From the NCBI RefSeq assembly GCF_026212465.1, contig NC_080050.1, positions 32,173,570-32,237,569 of the forward strand: a stretch of DNA of 64,000 nt, given 5' to 3'. The notes beneath the pieces are model-generated. The model searched no databases. It was not told the origin of the DNA and saw only the letters and a list, made by a program, of their open reading frames with translations. Positions within the stretch are counted from its first letter, which is position 1. Every line of letters starts with the position of its first letter. This DNA is from Amaranthus tricolor. Taxonomy: Eukaryota > Streptophyta > Magnoliopsida > Caryophyllales > Amaranthaceae. The position numbers were made by a program, and so were the translations under genes. Positions 53,247 through 64,000 of the stretch are shown here, piece after piece.

Positions 53247-53547
53247 CAGGGTCGTTCCTGACCATAGACAAGATAGACATTTGCCTAGTCCCAGAGTTAA
53301 AAAGGGTCCTAAAATTAGAAAATGCTAGTTAATGGAAGTAGACAGTTAAAAATTTGCAATTTGTGAATAGTTCTTTTAACATTTAAGAATTATATGGCAC
53401 ATCTACATTTTTAATGCTAATTATAATATATAGGGTACGTCTTTGTTATTTTTCCAAACACTCATTTAGTTCAGAATCGACCCTTTGTAGGGAGGGTCCG
53501 TTTTTTTCAGTTTGTCTAGGGCCCACACAATATCAGAAACGACACTG
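53247..53547. mobile_element. hAT-like MITE with 8-bp target duplication
   Basis: The left end CAGGGTCGTTCCTGA (53247-53261) and right end, reverse-complemented CAGTGTCGTTTCTGA, match at 13 of 15 bases. The flanking 8-mers CTAAAAAT (53239-53246) and CCAAAAAT (53548-53555) match at 7 of 8. The element is 301 bp, non-coding, with further inverted similarity inside (gggtcc/ggaccc words). Confidence 0.8.
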
Positions 53548-53999
53548 CCAAAAATTTAGGTTGATTATTAAGGTCCAAAATATATTTTATACTCTAATAT
53601 TGCTAAATTTATACATGATGCTACACTTGGTAATAACACAAGAGTCGATCGATCAATTGGTCAAGTAGTAGTATGAGATGTATAAATTAGTTAAATTAGT
53701 TCCAGGTAACATCGGATAGAAGCTCAAAGAAAATTGAAGTTTCAGTTGGGATTTACAAAACACACATGCTATCTGAATATTTTCCATTGTTTTATTCTAA
53801 ATCATTAATTAACCCTTATGTGTGGGCATCTAGGCATTGTATGCACGTGATGGGGCTCTTTTGGGAACCCCGTGGAAACGCGGTTGCCTTAGCTAATGGC
53901 AAAAGGATACTCTAGACTCAAGTTACTTGAATTCAAAAATTCATATTATGTCAATTATGTGTTTAAGTATCAAAGTGAGTTAATTTGCAAATTAATTAA

Positions 54000-54004
<5 letters not shown>

Positions 54005-54062
<58 letters not shown>
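54005..54062. repeat. (TA)n microsatellite, about 29 units
   Basis: A pure TA run preceded by attaattaattaat. Likely highly variable in length. Confidence 0.97.
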
Positions 54063-54064
<2 letters not shown>

Positions 54065-55355
54065 GTCATTAAAGTTTCAAACATATAATTATGTTATAAT
54101 AAAAAATTCGACTAGAAAGTAAGGACTCGGATTTTATATTAACTTTCCATCTTCTCGGATTTATAGTTTTGATTCAGTCAATTTAGCTTGAACTCCATTT
54201 TTACTAAAAATTTGCTTTAGAATAGCTTTGACATTGTTATTATTTACTTTGTGATAGTGTTCTAGCGTGTTGTCCTGAAACTTATTCAACTAAAAAACTT
54301 AGATTGATGGTTGAAGTTTTAAAATATTTTATATACTCTATCAAGCTTCCTCACGCAAAAGTCTTTTGGATTAGAATTGTAAATGTAACACAAGTCGTCC
54401 TCATATTTTGGATATAAATTATTTACTTGATATGAGTTGTGAATAAGATCTAAACTTATGATAATCTTTTAGCATGTTGACGTCTAATATCATGTTAAGT
54501 GACCAACTCAATTCATATTTTCTTACTGCTTCTACGGTATTGTTAACTTCTTAGTTAACATTTTCAATTTTGTTTGTGCATGAGTATGTTTATGTGTAGT
54601 TCTCTATTCTAAAAATCATCATAAAATTGAGTACAATTTGTGTACATTGTTGTATTTGAATTGCAGTTAAGAAAACATGTACCCCTTTGTCATTCCAACT
54701 AACTTAAGAAATCGTTTAAATCTAATCGGATAAATTATTCAAACATAAATTTTTAGTATGAGACACACATCTTGTATGGATTAAATAGCCCAACTAATAC
54801 AAATCGAAAGAATATAAGCTCTCTAATCTGATATCGTTTCACAAAGAGACAGTCTCCCACAAGCGAAAAAGTTATAAGTATTAGTTGGAGTGCCATTTTG
54901 AAAGTAAATCAAGGCTGTCAAGACTCGTTTTGTGCCCTAACACCCATCAAAATCTTAATGATTTCTAATGCAAACCACATGATCATAACGTAATGACAGA
55001 ACTCACGGGGGAATCAGATATTCAAATGCTTGTGTGCGTGTTTTTCTAATACTTCGTGCTGTCTTCAATGCTGCGCGTGCTCGGAAAAAATTTAATTTCC
55101 CAATTGTTCTAGATGAGGAAACATAGACCGAAACTACAAGCTTGCACGAAGTATTTTATAAGCCGAGTTGAAAAGTTTTTAAAACTATCTAATCGATCAG
55201 TAATAAAAGTTGGGTGAAAATTAAAGGGGATAAACATTTATTTTAAACTTAAATTTTGCTTGAAAATAAGAGCACTAAGATTTAGAGTATTGGCCTTTTA
55301 GTTTAATTATATATATTAATATTAATTAATTTTACCATCAAGTAAACAGCTATTA

Positions 55356-55658
55356 GGGTGTGTTTGGATGGAAAGAAATGGAGGAAAAGGAAGAGGAGGG
55401 ATTTGGAGGAATGACAAATTTCTTGTTTGGATAGCAAAATGAGAAGGAAGGAAATTAAAAGGATTTGACGGATTTTTTTTAAGGCTCTAATCTCTTCAAA
55501 GTTGAAAAGATTTGAAGAGAAAGCTCTCATCTCCCTTTCATTCACTCCTACACAAACAAGAGTTATTTCCCTTTCATTTCTCTTCTTTTCCTTTCCCTTC
55601 CCCTCCTCCCTCTTCCATTCCTTTATTTTCTCTCCAAAAATGTTACCCAAATATAGTA
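55356..55658. mobile_element. Tourist-like fold-back MITE, GA-rich arms
   Basis: It starts GGGTGTGTTTGGATGG after TTA (55353-55355) and ends ...CCCAAATATAGTA before TTA (55659-55661). Purine-rich left arm and pyrimidine-rich right arm. The start matches the MITE at 22771 (GGGTGTGTTTGG). Confidence 0.6.
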
Positions 55659-56262
55659 TTATACTCTCTCCCTTCAAATACCAAATTCTCATTTGCCTTT
55701 TGGGTATTATTTATCGATTAATTTTGATTTAAATATTACTCTCTCCCTTCAAAAACCGATATTTAAAATATTGCACTACAATGACTATTACTCAACCGTA
55801 ACCATAGGGGAAGAATTTGGCCGAAATTGCCTATACCATGTCCTAGGTCGTCAATAAACCCAATTAATATTAAATTATGAGACATATAACACAGAAAAAT
55901 CCCAGTAATTTGAATAGATGTTGAGACGAGTGTTAATTCATTTGGCTCACCCTAAAATAGTACCATAAATTCTCCCCCAACAACTAAAATCATATATTTA
56001 CACTATGATTAGCTCCACTGAAAATGATCTATTAATTTATATAGTCAACTCTAATTTTTTGAGATTAAGATTTTAACATTAGATCTAAAAATTCCTCGGT
56101 ATTCATCTTTTCAAGCCTTTATATAAGAATTTTACCTCTCCTGAGCCCCTTCCTCAAACATATAAATATATATATGTTGTCTTAGCTTAGGTTAATAGAG
56201 CAAAACATCCTCTTACTCTAAGTCAAAAAAATAAATAAATAAATAAATTCTTCCACTCAAAA

Positions 56263-57126
56263 ATGAATAGTCTAAAATCCACTTTTCACACTCCTTCAAT
56301 AAGTTTGCCCTCCACTAGACCCACCAAAACTATAGTAACCATTGAGGATCACTTGCATAGGCTAAAATCCTCACTAATAGAACCTTCTTCAACTTCATCA
56401 TCCATTTACCAAAACTTGTGTAATACAAAACATATGTATGAACACTTAAACAATTACATTCATTTGCCATACAACCAACAAACCCTTTCAAAACATTCCA
56501 TTAAGGGAAATCTTGAACATATATGTTCTAGAAGGTTCTCTTGTATTGTTAGAGATTTCTAGTTTAGTTCTAGAAGCATTGTCACAAATGAAAGAATCCA
56601 TTCTCGAACTCGAATCAGCTCTTCGTAGGGGAAACAATAATAAAGGAATTGAGACTATATGATATCAAGAAAGAAAATCGACAAAAATTAATCTAAGGGA
56701 TTTTATGAATATAAAGAAAGCTGAAAAGTTTAATGTTCTGAATGATAATGAAAATAATACGTTAAGGATGTTAATGGAGGTTGAATCAATTAGTATGGTG
56801 ATATTAAGGTATATGATCTCATATTTGATGGGAAAAAGGACACGTGTCATGCAAGTGGTTGGTCATTGGTTGCAAAATTAATCAAATATAAAGATGTTAA
56901 CAAAGGAATACAAGATTTTAGTGATATAGAGGGTTTAGACTGTGTTCTTTGTGTTCTATTTAACAAAAAATCATGTGGTGATATGAAGGTTTTATTGAAT
57001 CAATTAGAGACACTAGAATTGGCTATTGATGAGCTTTATGAGGGAATGGATTGTGTCTCTAGATGCATTATAAAAACAAGAGAACTTAGTAATGATAAAG
57101 TCATGATGCAACAATCATCAGCTTAA
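56263..57126 (+). pseudogene. DUF241 pseudogene, frameshifted copy
   Basis: Starts MNSLKSTFHTPSISLPSTRP, like the N-terminus of the intact gene at 61351. The first frame runs 99 codons to a stop at 56560. Homology then continues in another frame with LEALSQMKESILELESALRRG (about 56567-56630), hits a TGA near 56660, shifts again, and reappears as the C-terminal part (56866-57126, with VSRCIIKTRE). At least two frameshifts plus stops mean no full-length product. The family's final LLNILxH motif is also lost. A TATA-like AT stretch lies about 100 bp upstream. It is a sister of the gene 5 kb downstream, same orientation, so a duplication that decayed. Confidence 0.85.
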
Positions 57127-60100
57127 ATTTTTGATCATATGTAATTCGAAATATATTATATACTATATTGATAATTGCTTGTAACTTTGGCAAAATTGAT
57201 TGTGTAGTAGAGGATAAAATTTTTTGTAGTATTCTCATATGCATTTGTAGAAATAATAACAAAATTTTTGAGACAATTTTTTTCTTGCTTATGATTTTTT
57301 TGACTTGTGTTTGGTTGGCTTGTATAGCTTTGAAGTATGATTGTCTACATGTTCCAAATGGCTCAAACTTTTTTTTTTTTGGTAACCAACTATATATGTA
57401 ATATGGTATATTGTATATGTTATTTCCTGTTTTATTTTCATTTCCATATCTTTTATTATCTAATTAGAAGACCCTACCTCGTAGACACCCTGTTAAATGT
57501 GTATGCAATGGTGGATTTACAAAGGGATATGCAAGGAATGGGGTGTTATCACCTCATCAAAATTTAAAAATACTTAAGTTTTTTATTGGAAAAAATTGTG
57601 GACATGGGATGGGGTGCTATCTAACAAAAAAAAATGTAAAATATGGTTTTAATCACGATGCGATCATTATATTCTAAATATCAAATGAGACCACAAAATA
57701 TCCATTAATGCTTGATGAGATTAATAGAACACAATTTTACACTTGTACAATGCAGTTATACCGGTATATTAGGTTTATAAATATTGAGATACATTATGCT
57801 TGTGTCTAAGAAAGAGACACCTTTACATCTATGTTTATCCAACTTGGCTCTATTATTATATATGTTTTACATTACATAAATAACTCATTATTAATAGTGT
57901 GTTTTTGAAGAGCGGATGACACTATTTTATTCGAAAAGCTCACTTTTCTTGTGATATCAGTCTTTGCTATTTTATTGTCTTTTATCTTTTCTTTACTTAC
58001 TCCCGCGAATTTGTTAAAAATAATTTTAAAACACTCTCACATACAAATGTAAAAAGTTCGCAAATTGTATTGGACAAATGAGTAATCATCAAATAACTAA
58101 ATATACTACTTCCTCCGTCCCATAAAACTGTCTTCTTGGAAGTATAGGAAAATCAAGAAAAGTGGTTATAATGATATTTTTGTAAAAAAATAGAAAAATA
58201 TGTGAATGAGATGAAGAGATATGTTGAATCTGCGGGTCGGATGAGATTAAATAAAAAGTACGAGTTATGACTAACAACAGAAATGAGACGAATTAAAAAA
58301 AAAATTAGATTAATTTCGTGACAAAAAGAAGTAATTATTAGTTGTGCTACAACTGGAACGCTAAACTAATTGCTGTTATAAAAATGAGCAGCTTCATACA
58401 TAACTACATATCTGAGTTGAACTGGCTAATGTGACCTGTAGATAAGATGCAGAATGGTATATCCTGTACACCATAAAAGATGCACAAACAAGTATATATT
58501 TTATAGGAAAATATATTTACGGTCCTTAGGATTGTACATAAAAATTAACAAATTCTTTTTATTATTAATAATTTTAAATTTTTAAGAGAATTTAATCTAG
58601 AAATTGAAAAACAATTAATATTTTATATAATAATTTTAACTTTCTAAGAAATAATAAATGATAAAATAATAAAGTATAATTAAATGCTTATGTTTCCAAA
58701 GTACAAATAATACTCTCTCCTTTTTAACGTTCTTTCCATTTGAAATATTTCACTTTAAGGGAAGAGAAATTTGATTAATGTTTTTAACACATATTTACAA
58801 GATAAAATATATTTATGAGAGATCTCGTTAGATTCGTTTTAATGTATATTTTTTATTATGTATTTTTTATAATTTTTTATTTTGTGTATTTAGAGATATT
58901 AAGATTTAAAATTTAATTTAAAAACTGTGCAAAAAATAAACGCAAAGTAAAAAAAACAAAAAAAATATTAAATAATATAAATTAAATATAAGATTCTTTC
59001 TTATATATAGCCGTAACGGCTATATATATATATCATTTCCCTGTTTTATATGAGAAGGTATTATATCAGCCTATCAGGTTTTGGTTTTCCCTATGGAATC
59101 TACTGATCTATATTGGCTGGCCACTCATGTGCCATACTTACAAAGCTTTACACGCTTTAATATTACAAGTGTCCATAAATTTTGTCGTAGTGGGTAGAAG
59201 ATTTAATACTACACTCATGGCCCTTGGTAACTATGAAGGCTAGTGAGTAGCGACTTTTCGAATTAGTGTCTTGATAAGATATGTTGACTTAGGTGGCTTA
59301 TTTCTGTGAAGTGATAGAAAATGTTTAGAATTAAAATTCATATTTGGTTAATGGTACTAATTAGAGTAAGAGTTTATTTGGCAAAATGCTTTTTAATTGG
59401 TTTGACATGCTAGAATTGATGGTTGATTTGTTAATTATTAATGTTTTTGTTTAAGTTAGTTGTTATAAAAATGTTTGTTAAAAATTAATTGTTATTTATT
59501 GGTTGTTTATCAAATAAAAAAATAGTTCAAAAAGCCAAAAAGTCAAAAAACGATGAAAATATTACTCATAATAAAAAGTTTTTTAATTTTAGCTAAAGTT
59601 ATTTACCAAACACTTTTTAGATTATTTGAACAACCAAAAGCAAATACAAAAGTTAACCAAATTTATCATTTGTAAAACGCACTCAACTTCTTTGTAAAAA
59701 ACTAAGGATTTGTACGTTCAACCCTTTTAAATTTTACCTAGATATAAGCCACTTAATATCATTTGGTGATGAAAATAGGAAATATTAAGCATATTAGGAT
59801 TGTTTTTACTTCATTTCAATTATTCACTTTCACATCAAAATATGTAGTTTTTTTGTTGGTCGTTTTTACAATCACATGTTAGTGTATATAACATATTTTG
59901 CGTCTTAATAATCAGTTTAAACTTTTGGTTTAGTTGATTTCTTAATATGATATCAGCGTCAATATACAAAGAGATCAGGAGTTCAAATCTTAACCACCAT
60001 TCTAATTCAAGTGAAATATTTTTTACACTAAATAAGTAACTATGAAGAGGGTTTGTATTGCATCTACACTAATTTCTTAATATTATATTGTTTTTCAAGC

Positions 60101-61243
60101 ATTAAGAATGAAAAAATAACCATTCCCCAAACAAAAAACAAATGATCACAACAGGATTAATTTTTTGTATGGAAAATACAAGTAAACAACAAGTTTAACA
60201 CATGAATTAAACATCTTATAAGATGAAGTATATATAATATAGACCAAAGGTTGTCCAGATTCTTTCTGTTACCCGACTACAAACAAGATCTGCAAATAAG
60301 TTAAAAATCAAATGCCTGTTTTCTTTGTCTGTTGTTATCTAATATCTTATTCATAAACATCCCATTTTTATAATGTTCAAGTGTTATAGATGAGTAAAAA
60401 AAGAAAATACAGGATCCACGTGAATCCTCCGCGTGGATGAGGCCTTCTTGTGTTATACTTTCGAGCTCGATAATATATTTTCGTATTTATCTTTTTAGTA
60501 CATCTCATTTATAACAATAATAATAATGTAGAGTTTTACTCGAAAAACTAAAGTCGACTATATAAACCAATATATCAATTTCAATAATCATCCATATGAA
60601 TTTTTCTTCTTCGTTCATTATGATTTCCTACCTTCTCAATTTGTAAGCATAGATCCTATTATTTTCCACTCTTATCCTTTCGGTCTTTCTCGCCCTCTAT
60701 TTAAGTTTTCCGAGCTCCAACTCTCTATCTTTACAAATGTTCAAACCATTTGAAACAATTTTCTTTCATTTTTTCCTAACTATTTGCAACTCCTAAACCC
60801 CTTTCTTATATCTTTGTTTTGAATTTTACCCCTCAAGATTTGCTCACTTATCAGCTAAAACATTTGCATTTCCTCCCATCTTTGTGCTATGATCTTTTCT
60901 AAAAGTCCATATAGTACGTATCTTAGTTTGGATTTTTATAAAAACATATTTTTCAATTTCTTTTATTTTCATCCACACGTTTCAACTCTCTTTTAATATC
61001 ATCCACACAATTCAAATGGTCCTATCATTAATCTTTGAACAACTTGTTCGATCGGAATGCCATCTACGCGTGATCTACGTTACATATGAGTAATAGACCT
61101 CATGTGGGAATTCAAATAGTTGTCTCTCCTGTGTTTGGTATTCTCCTTAATGCCACTCGTGCACATCAATTTTTGATGGTGTCAATGAGGAATCAAAGGC
61201 GGCATTCAAGGGATCCCTCTATGTTCTCCAAACAGAACCTTGT
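57127..61243. other. AT-rich spacer between the two related DUF241 loci
   Basis: No gene seen. A Stowaway-like piece starts near 58108 (cttcctccgtcccataaaac) and another near 58713-58960, the latter with the shared interior gagatctcgttagattcg. A pyrimidine-rich segment at 60600-61030 precedes the DUF241 promoter. Confidence 0.5.
58107..58335. mobile_element. Stowaway-like MITE
   Basis: The left end cttcctccgtcccataaaac fits the plant Stowaway consensus, next to TA. The right side (gtgacaaaaagaagtaatta), reverse-complemented, gives TAATTACTTCTTTTTGTCAC, only partly similar, so the right edge is approximate. Confidence 0.5.
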
Positions 61244-61252
61244 TATATATAA
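61244..61252 (+). promoter_or_regulatory. TATA box of the second DUF241 gene
   Basis: TATATATAAG lies about 105 bp before the ATG at 61351, the same distance as in the first DUF241 gene. Confidence 0.6.
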
Positions 61253-61350
61253 GTTGCACCAATGTTTTTCTAAACCAAGCATCAAATATTCACATCTTCT
61301 CCAAACCTTCAAAACTTTACTTTTTAGTTTGTTCATTGACTTCTAAAGAA

Positions 61351-62160
61351 ATGGCAACTCCAAAAACTTCATTGCACACCCGTTCGATCAGTTTGCCATC
61401 GACATCTCACCCACTCGATGCAACCACTGAAAATCACTTTTGCAGGCTAAGGGTTGCACAAGCAGAGCCCTCGTCTTCATCAACCTTAACCCGAAACTTA
61501 TCCAATATGAAAGATTTGCACGAGCAAATGAACGATTTCATTCTTTTGCCACACAACCTACAAATCCTTTCAAACGAAATCATTAGGACACAGGTCGATG
61601 AGGTTCTAGATGGATCTGTTACCTTACTTGACATCTCTAGCACCACACTTGATGCGCTATCCCAAACAAAAGAATCCATTTTAGACCTTAAATCAGCTTT
61701 CCGTAGAGGAAGCTACAATGAAGGCATTAATACATTTGCAATGTCAAGAAAGAAAATCATTAAAGATCTTTCAAAGTTTCTCGTCAAAATTAAGAAAGTT
61801 GAACAAAATTATTCACCAAAAGTCGAAACTAATGGCTCAATCATAAGTCTTCTAAAAGAGGCCGAAACAATTAGTATAGCAACATTGAAATCACTTGTAT
61901 TATTTCTGATGGGATCGAAAGAAACTAAAGTTCGCGGTTGGTCTTTGGTTAACAAGCTTATGAAGTCTAAAAGATTGGAAAATACTACTGAAGTGGAGTG
62001 TTTAAATCAAGCTATCTTGGACAATGTTGATTCAAAGGTTGTTATGAAGCATTTAGAAACATTAGAAATGGTTGTTCTTGAGCTTGAGAAAGAGTTGGAA
62101 TTTGTTTCAAGATGCTTTGTAAAAACTAGAGTTTCACTCCTAAATATACTAAACCATTAA
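61351..62160 (+). CDS. DUF241 (BPS1-like) protein, intronless
   Basis: The family start is MATPKTSLHTRSISLPS at 61351; an earlier in-frame ATG at 61240 would only add a hydrophobic leader lying over the TATA box and is not used here. The product is 269 aa. It shows the N-terminal HTRSISLPSTSHPL block, a helical middle with LDALSQTKESILDLKSAFRRG (about residues 106-126) and the C-terminal FVKTRVSLLNILNH. No membrane segment is expected from the family; the middle stretch LKSLVLFLMG is short. Compared with the gene at 47303 it is shorter and more AT-rich, belonging to a different subgroup. Its decayed twin is at 56263. Biochemical function is unknown. Confidence 0.92.
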   Translation: MATPKTSLHTRSISLPSTSHPLDATTENHFCRLRVAQAEPSSSSTLTRNLSNMKDLHEQMNDFILLPHNLQILSNEIIRTQVDEVLDGSVTLLDISSTTLDALSQTKESILDLKSAFRRGSYNEGINTFAMSRKKIIKDLSKFLVKIKKVEQNYSPKVETNGSIISLLKEAETISIATLKSLVLFLMGSKETKVRGWSLVNKLMKSKRLENTTEVECLNQAILDNVDSKVVMKHLETLEMVVLELEKELEFVSRCFVKTRVSLLNILNH

Positions 62161-62415
62161 TAGATGTAACTAGGAAATTATACCAATTTTGTAAAGATGA
62201 GAATTTTTTCTAAAAACATTATGAAAATTATATGATTTTCTCATGGTAATATGCTCCTTCATATACTTGAAATCTTGAATGGTAGAATCATGCTTGACAA
62301 CATTCATTTCCTTATCATAGCATATGTATACATTTTAATAAACGGAAGCGGTAAAAATACGAGGAACTCTTGTGAGAGACCGTATCTTAGTGAGACGACC
62401 TCAAAACAAGAAGTT

Positions 62416-62537
62416 TTAAACAAATAAAATGATAAGTGTCATAGAAATTATCTCTGCTACTTCAGTTCCAAAATGCTTCTTAATCTTCGTAAAGACCATA
62501 TTGTCTCTATCATCAGTAATCAAATTGAAGACAACAC
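62416..62537 (-). pseudogene. C-terminal exon remnant of an RH38/LOS4-like DEAD-box helicase
   Basis: On the minus strand an acceptor TGTATTGCAG precedes an open stretch reading VVFNLITDDRDNMV and KIKKHFGTEVAEI. This is the end of the helicase C-terminal domain of the RH38 (LOS4/DBP5) type, starting just after the normally preceding GRxGRxGRKG motif. The family's last dozen or so residues after EVAEI are replaced by an unrelated hydrophobic tail to TAA at 62416. The intervening core (SAT and RGxD motifs) was not found between this and the exon at 63327-63560. Confidence 0.65.
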
Positions 62538-62934
62538 CTGCAATACAACAATATCATCTGTATGCATGAAACACAAGTTGATGCAAGCTAGAACAATTTT
62601 ATATCAAACATTCACCCAAAAGTTCCACAACATGAAGGAAGTGATAGACTGGAAACTCGTAAAAAACAATGGAAAATATGAGAAGCACCCGGTCTTTCAT
62701 ATACAAGCATCACCCTATTTCAACTATTCAATCGTTGGAAAAAGAATCAAAATGGAGGTAATCCTTACTAGCCTTAAGACCCTCCGAAGAACCAAATCAT
62801 TGGAAGCATACGGATGAAGTTGGAAAATGATAAGCGCCATTGACAAGCCAGATCCCTTTAAACAATCGATTTAACATCATATTGCCAAAATAATAAACTC
62901 AAAGGTACATGACTTAGATGCTTACAAACAGAAG

Positions 62935-63050
62935 CAGGGGCGGACCTATTGGGGTTGCCTAAAAAAACAAATTTGAAGCTTGCTTCCACCTGGTTTCGAA
63001 CCCACAGCCGCATGGTAAAAACGTTTAGCACTTGTGACCATTAAGCCAAT
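62935..63050 (-). mobile_element. Short tRNA-like element between 5-bp direct repeats
   Basis: On the minus strand it contains a perfect pol III A box TGGCTTAATGG (63048-63038) and a perfect B box GGTTCGAAACC (63002-62992), 46 bp apart, like a tRNA. It is flanked by AGAAG on both sides (62930-62934, 63051-63055). There is no A-tail, and its far end reads GGTCCGCCCCTG, a hAT-like terminus (CAGGGGCGG). It is not a full tRNA: no acceptor stem is visible. It sits within the lost core of the helicase remnant. Confidence 0.5.
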
Positions 63051-63326
63051 AGAAGATTGCTCGAAATAGTAATTAATTATAAGTATAATCTTCAATTGTA
63101 ATTACATACATTAAATCCCTTTGGACTTTCCAGTTTCCTCATTCATAAATGCAATGTGAATTGACATTTCCTGTTTCCCACTCCTCCTTTCCCCCTGTTT
63201 ACAAATTCCCAGCCATTCACGACTTCAACCAAATTTCCAATCGGCGTTCAACGGCGGATGGTACTGAGGGCCTACCCCCGACCTCAAAAACCCCCCACGA
63301 CATACAAGTTCCAACAAAGATGTTAC
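63051..63326. other. Unassigned sequence inside the helicase remnant
   Basis: A plus-strand frame at 63149-63448 is Ser/Pro/Thr-rich, somewhat like a transit peptide, but overlaps the minus-strand helicase exon and has no recognised domain. I do not call it a gene. Confidence 0.3.
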
Positions 63327-63560
63327 CTCGGCTAGCATGTGATCAACTTCATCATAAACAAGGTTCTTCATGTAGATTAGAGACAACTTCTTTATGGAAA
63401 TTAATAGTACCAGGGGTTCCAATAATCACATGTGATGTAAATATGTAATAGGACCCCGCTTGCTGATTGAAATATGAGACGGATTTTGCAAGGCTTCTGA
63501 ACCTGGTCTTTCAGCAGTGATCCCAGTATACTTCCCCATCTTCTTCGGGACTTCCAAGTT
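63327..63560 (-). pseudogene. DEAD-box helicase exon remnant (RH38/LOS4-like)
   Basis: The minus strand has an acceptor ACAG before AACTTGGAAG and a donor GAG|GTAACA after it. Between them fragments of the helicase N-domain appear in order: NLEVPKKMGKYTGIT, SHISISKRGPIT, VIIGTPGTI (motif Ib) and MKNLVYDEVDHMLAE (motif II, DEVD in place of DEAD). The GTPG and DEVD parts are in different frames and a stop falls between, so a single product is impossible. Splice sites are kept, so this is a decayed genomic copy and not a retrocopy. Upstream exons were not seen to the window end. Confidence 0.75.
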
Positions 63561-64000
63561 CTGTCATCCAATTGTCACATCATTTTAAGCAAAATAAAAA
63601 GATTTTATAAGGTCTGTCCACACAAGCTTCCCCTTCTCTGATCTCTATGTTAAACTCAAAGCACTGAGCAGTGTATTTGGCACTACCGCACTAGTGCGAT
63701 ATAAAAGATTTGACTAGTAAGATTACTTATATAGACTAAGTTTTGATCAATGTATTAAAAAATACACAAGTAAGAACCAATTTGATGGATAGATCTTCGG
63801 TATAAATAGGTGCAAACTAAATTAATGAAATAACTGAAAAGTCTATTAACCAATTTAGCTAGTTCCCTTAATATAGTACATCTTACATCTAACATAATTG
63901 CAAGCAGAAATTAATAAGTCTATTAACTTGTATTTTCTTTTCCCATTAACTTAACACATTACGATCATTAAAGAGCCATCAGGTAAAGTAATGCTATTTT
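63561..64000. other. Right-edge spacer
   Basis: AT-rich; nothing recognised. If the helicase remnant has earlier exons they would lie here or beyond the edge. Confidence 0.4.

Larger units (their letters stand above)
48420..56262. other. Long AT-rich intergenic region with MITEs
   Basis: Nearly 8 kb without a supportable gene. The MITEs and the TA microsatellite in it are listed separately. Short open frames (50605-50844, 50805-50999, 51159-51395, 53414-53668) show no domain and overlap repeats. Confidence 0.6.

Noticed and set aside
61240..61350. Upstream in-frame ATG that would extend the second DUF241 protein by 37 residues
   Set aside because: The ATG overlaps the TATA box; the family's N-terminus begins at MATPKTS.
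62473..62817. 114-codon plus-strand frame
   Set aside because: It overlaps the minus-strand helicase exon and its splice acceptor, and has no recognisable domain.
62935..63050. A functional tRNA gene
   Set aside because: Only the internal promoter boxes are tRNA-like; I could not pair an acceptor stem or find a plausible anticodon arm.

Overview
The window is a gene-poor, AT-rich stretch of plant nuclear DNA, almost certainly from an angiosperm eudicot. Evidence: spliced genes with plant-type GT-AG introns, a plastid-targeted FtsH protease, plant-only families (DUF241/BPS1-like and a DUF7796-type membrane protein), plant RTE and L1 LINE relics, and many MITEs. A Caryophyllales/amaranth-family origin is only a guess, based on the feel of the dispersed repeats; the sequence does not prove it.

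Layout. 1-2704 (-): first exon of a probable plastid-targeted protein whose remaining exons I cannot place. 5866-7445 (+): decayed RTE-clade LINE. 9802-10080 (-): short TPR-like ORF of unknown standing. 10385-11033 (+): L1-type LINE relic that has lost its catalytic core. 12350-12478 (-): SINE with a perfect 10-bp target duplication. 12645-22661 (-): complete 13-exon WD40 gene of the EIPR1/TSSC1 family, 347 aa, which I could splice base by base; intron 1 is of GC-AG type. 24.9-26.5 kb: three large TTA/AAT microsatellites. 27133-35333 (+): two-exon type II membrane protein (DUF7796-like), 503 aa, with a 6.7-kb intron carrying a Harbinger MITE and two Stowaway-like MITEs. 36490-36819 (-): small charged, probably disordered protein. 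39344-44676 (+): five-exon chloroplast FtsH protease of type A (FTSH1/FTSH5), 703 aa. 47303-48247 (-): intronless DUF241 gene. 56263-57126 (+): DUF241 pseudogene. 61351-62160 (+): intact intronless DUF241 gene, the close relative of that pseudogene. 62416-63560 (-): two exon remnants of an RH38/LOS4-like DEAD-box helicase, with a tRNA-like short element between them. The rest is AT-rich spacer with MITEs and minisatellites.

How the genes relate. There is no operon-like organisation. EIPR1-like acts in endosome-to-Golgi tethering, FTSH in thylakoid photosystem II repair, and the DUF7796 protein probably in the secretory pathway. The three DUF241 loci in 15 kb are the one family cluster, with a clear direct duplication followed by decay of one copy. 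I found no convincing new biological system. The most useful observations are the fully resolved gene models, the GC-AG intron, the coding minisatellite in the DUF7796 gene, and several MITE/SINE insertions with defined ends and target duplications.
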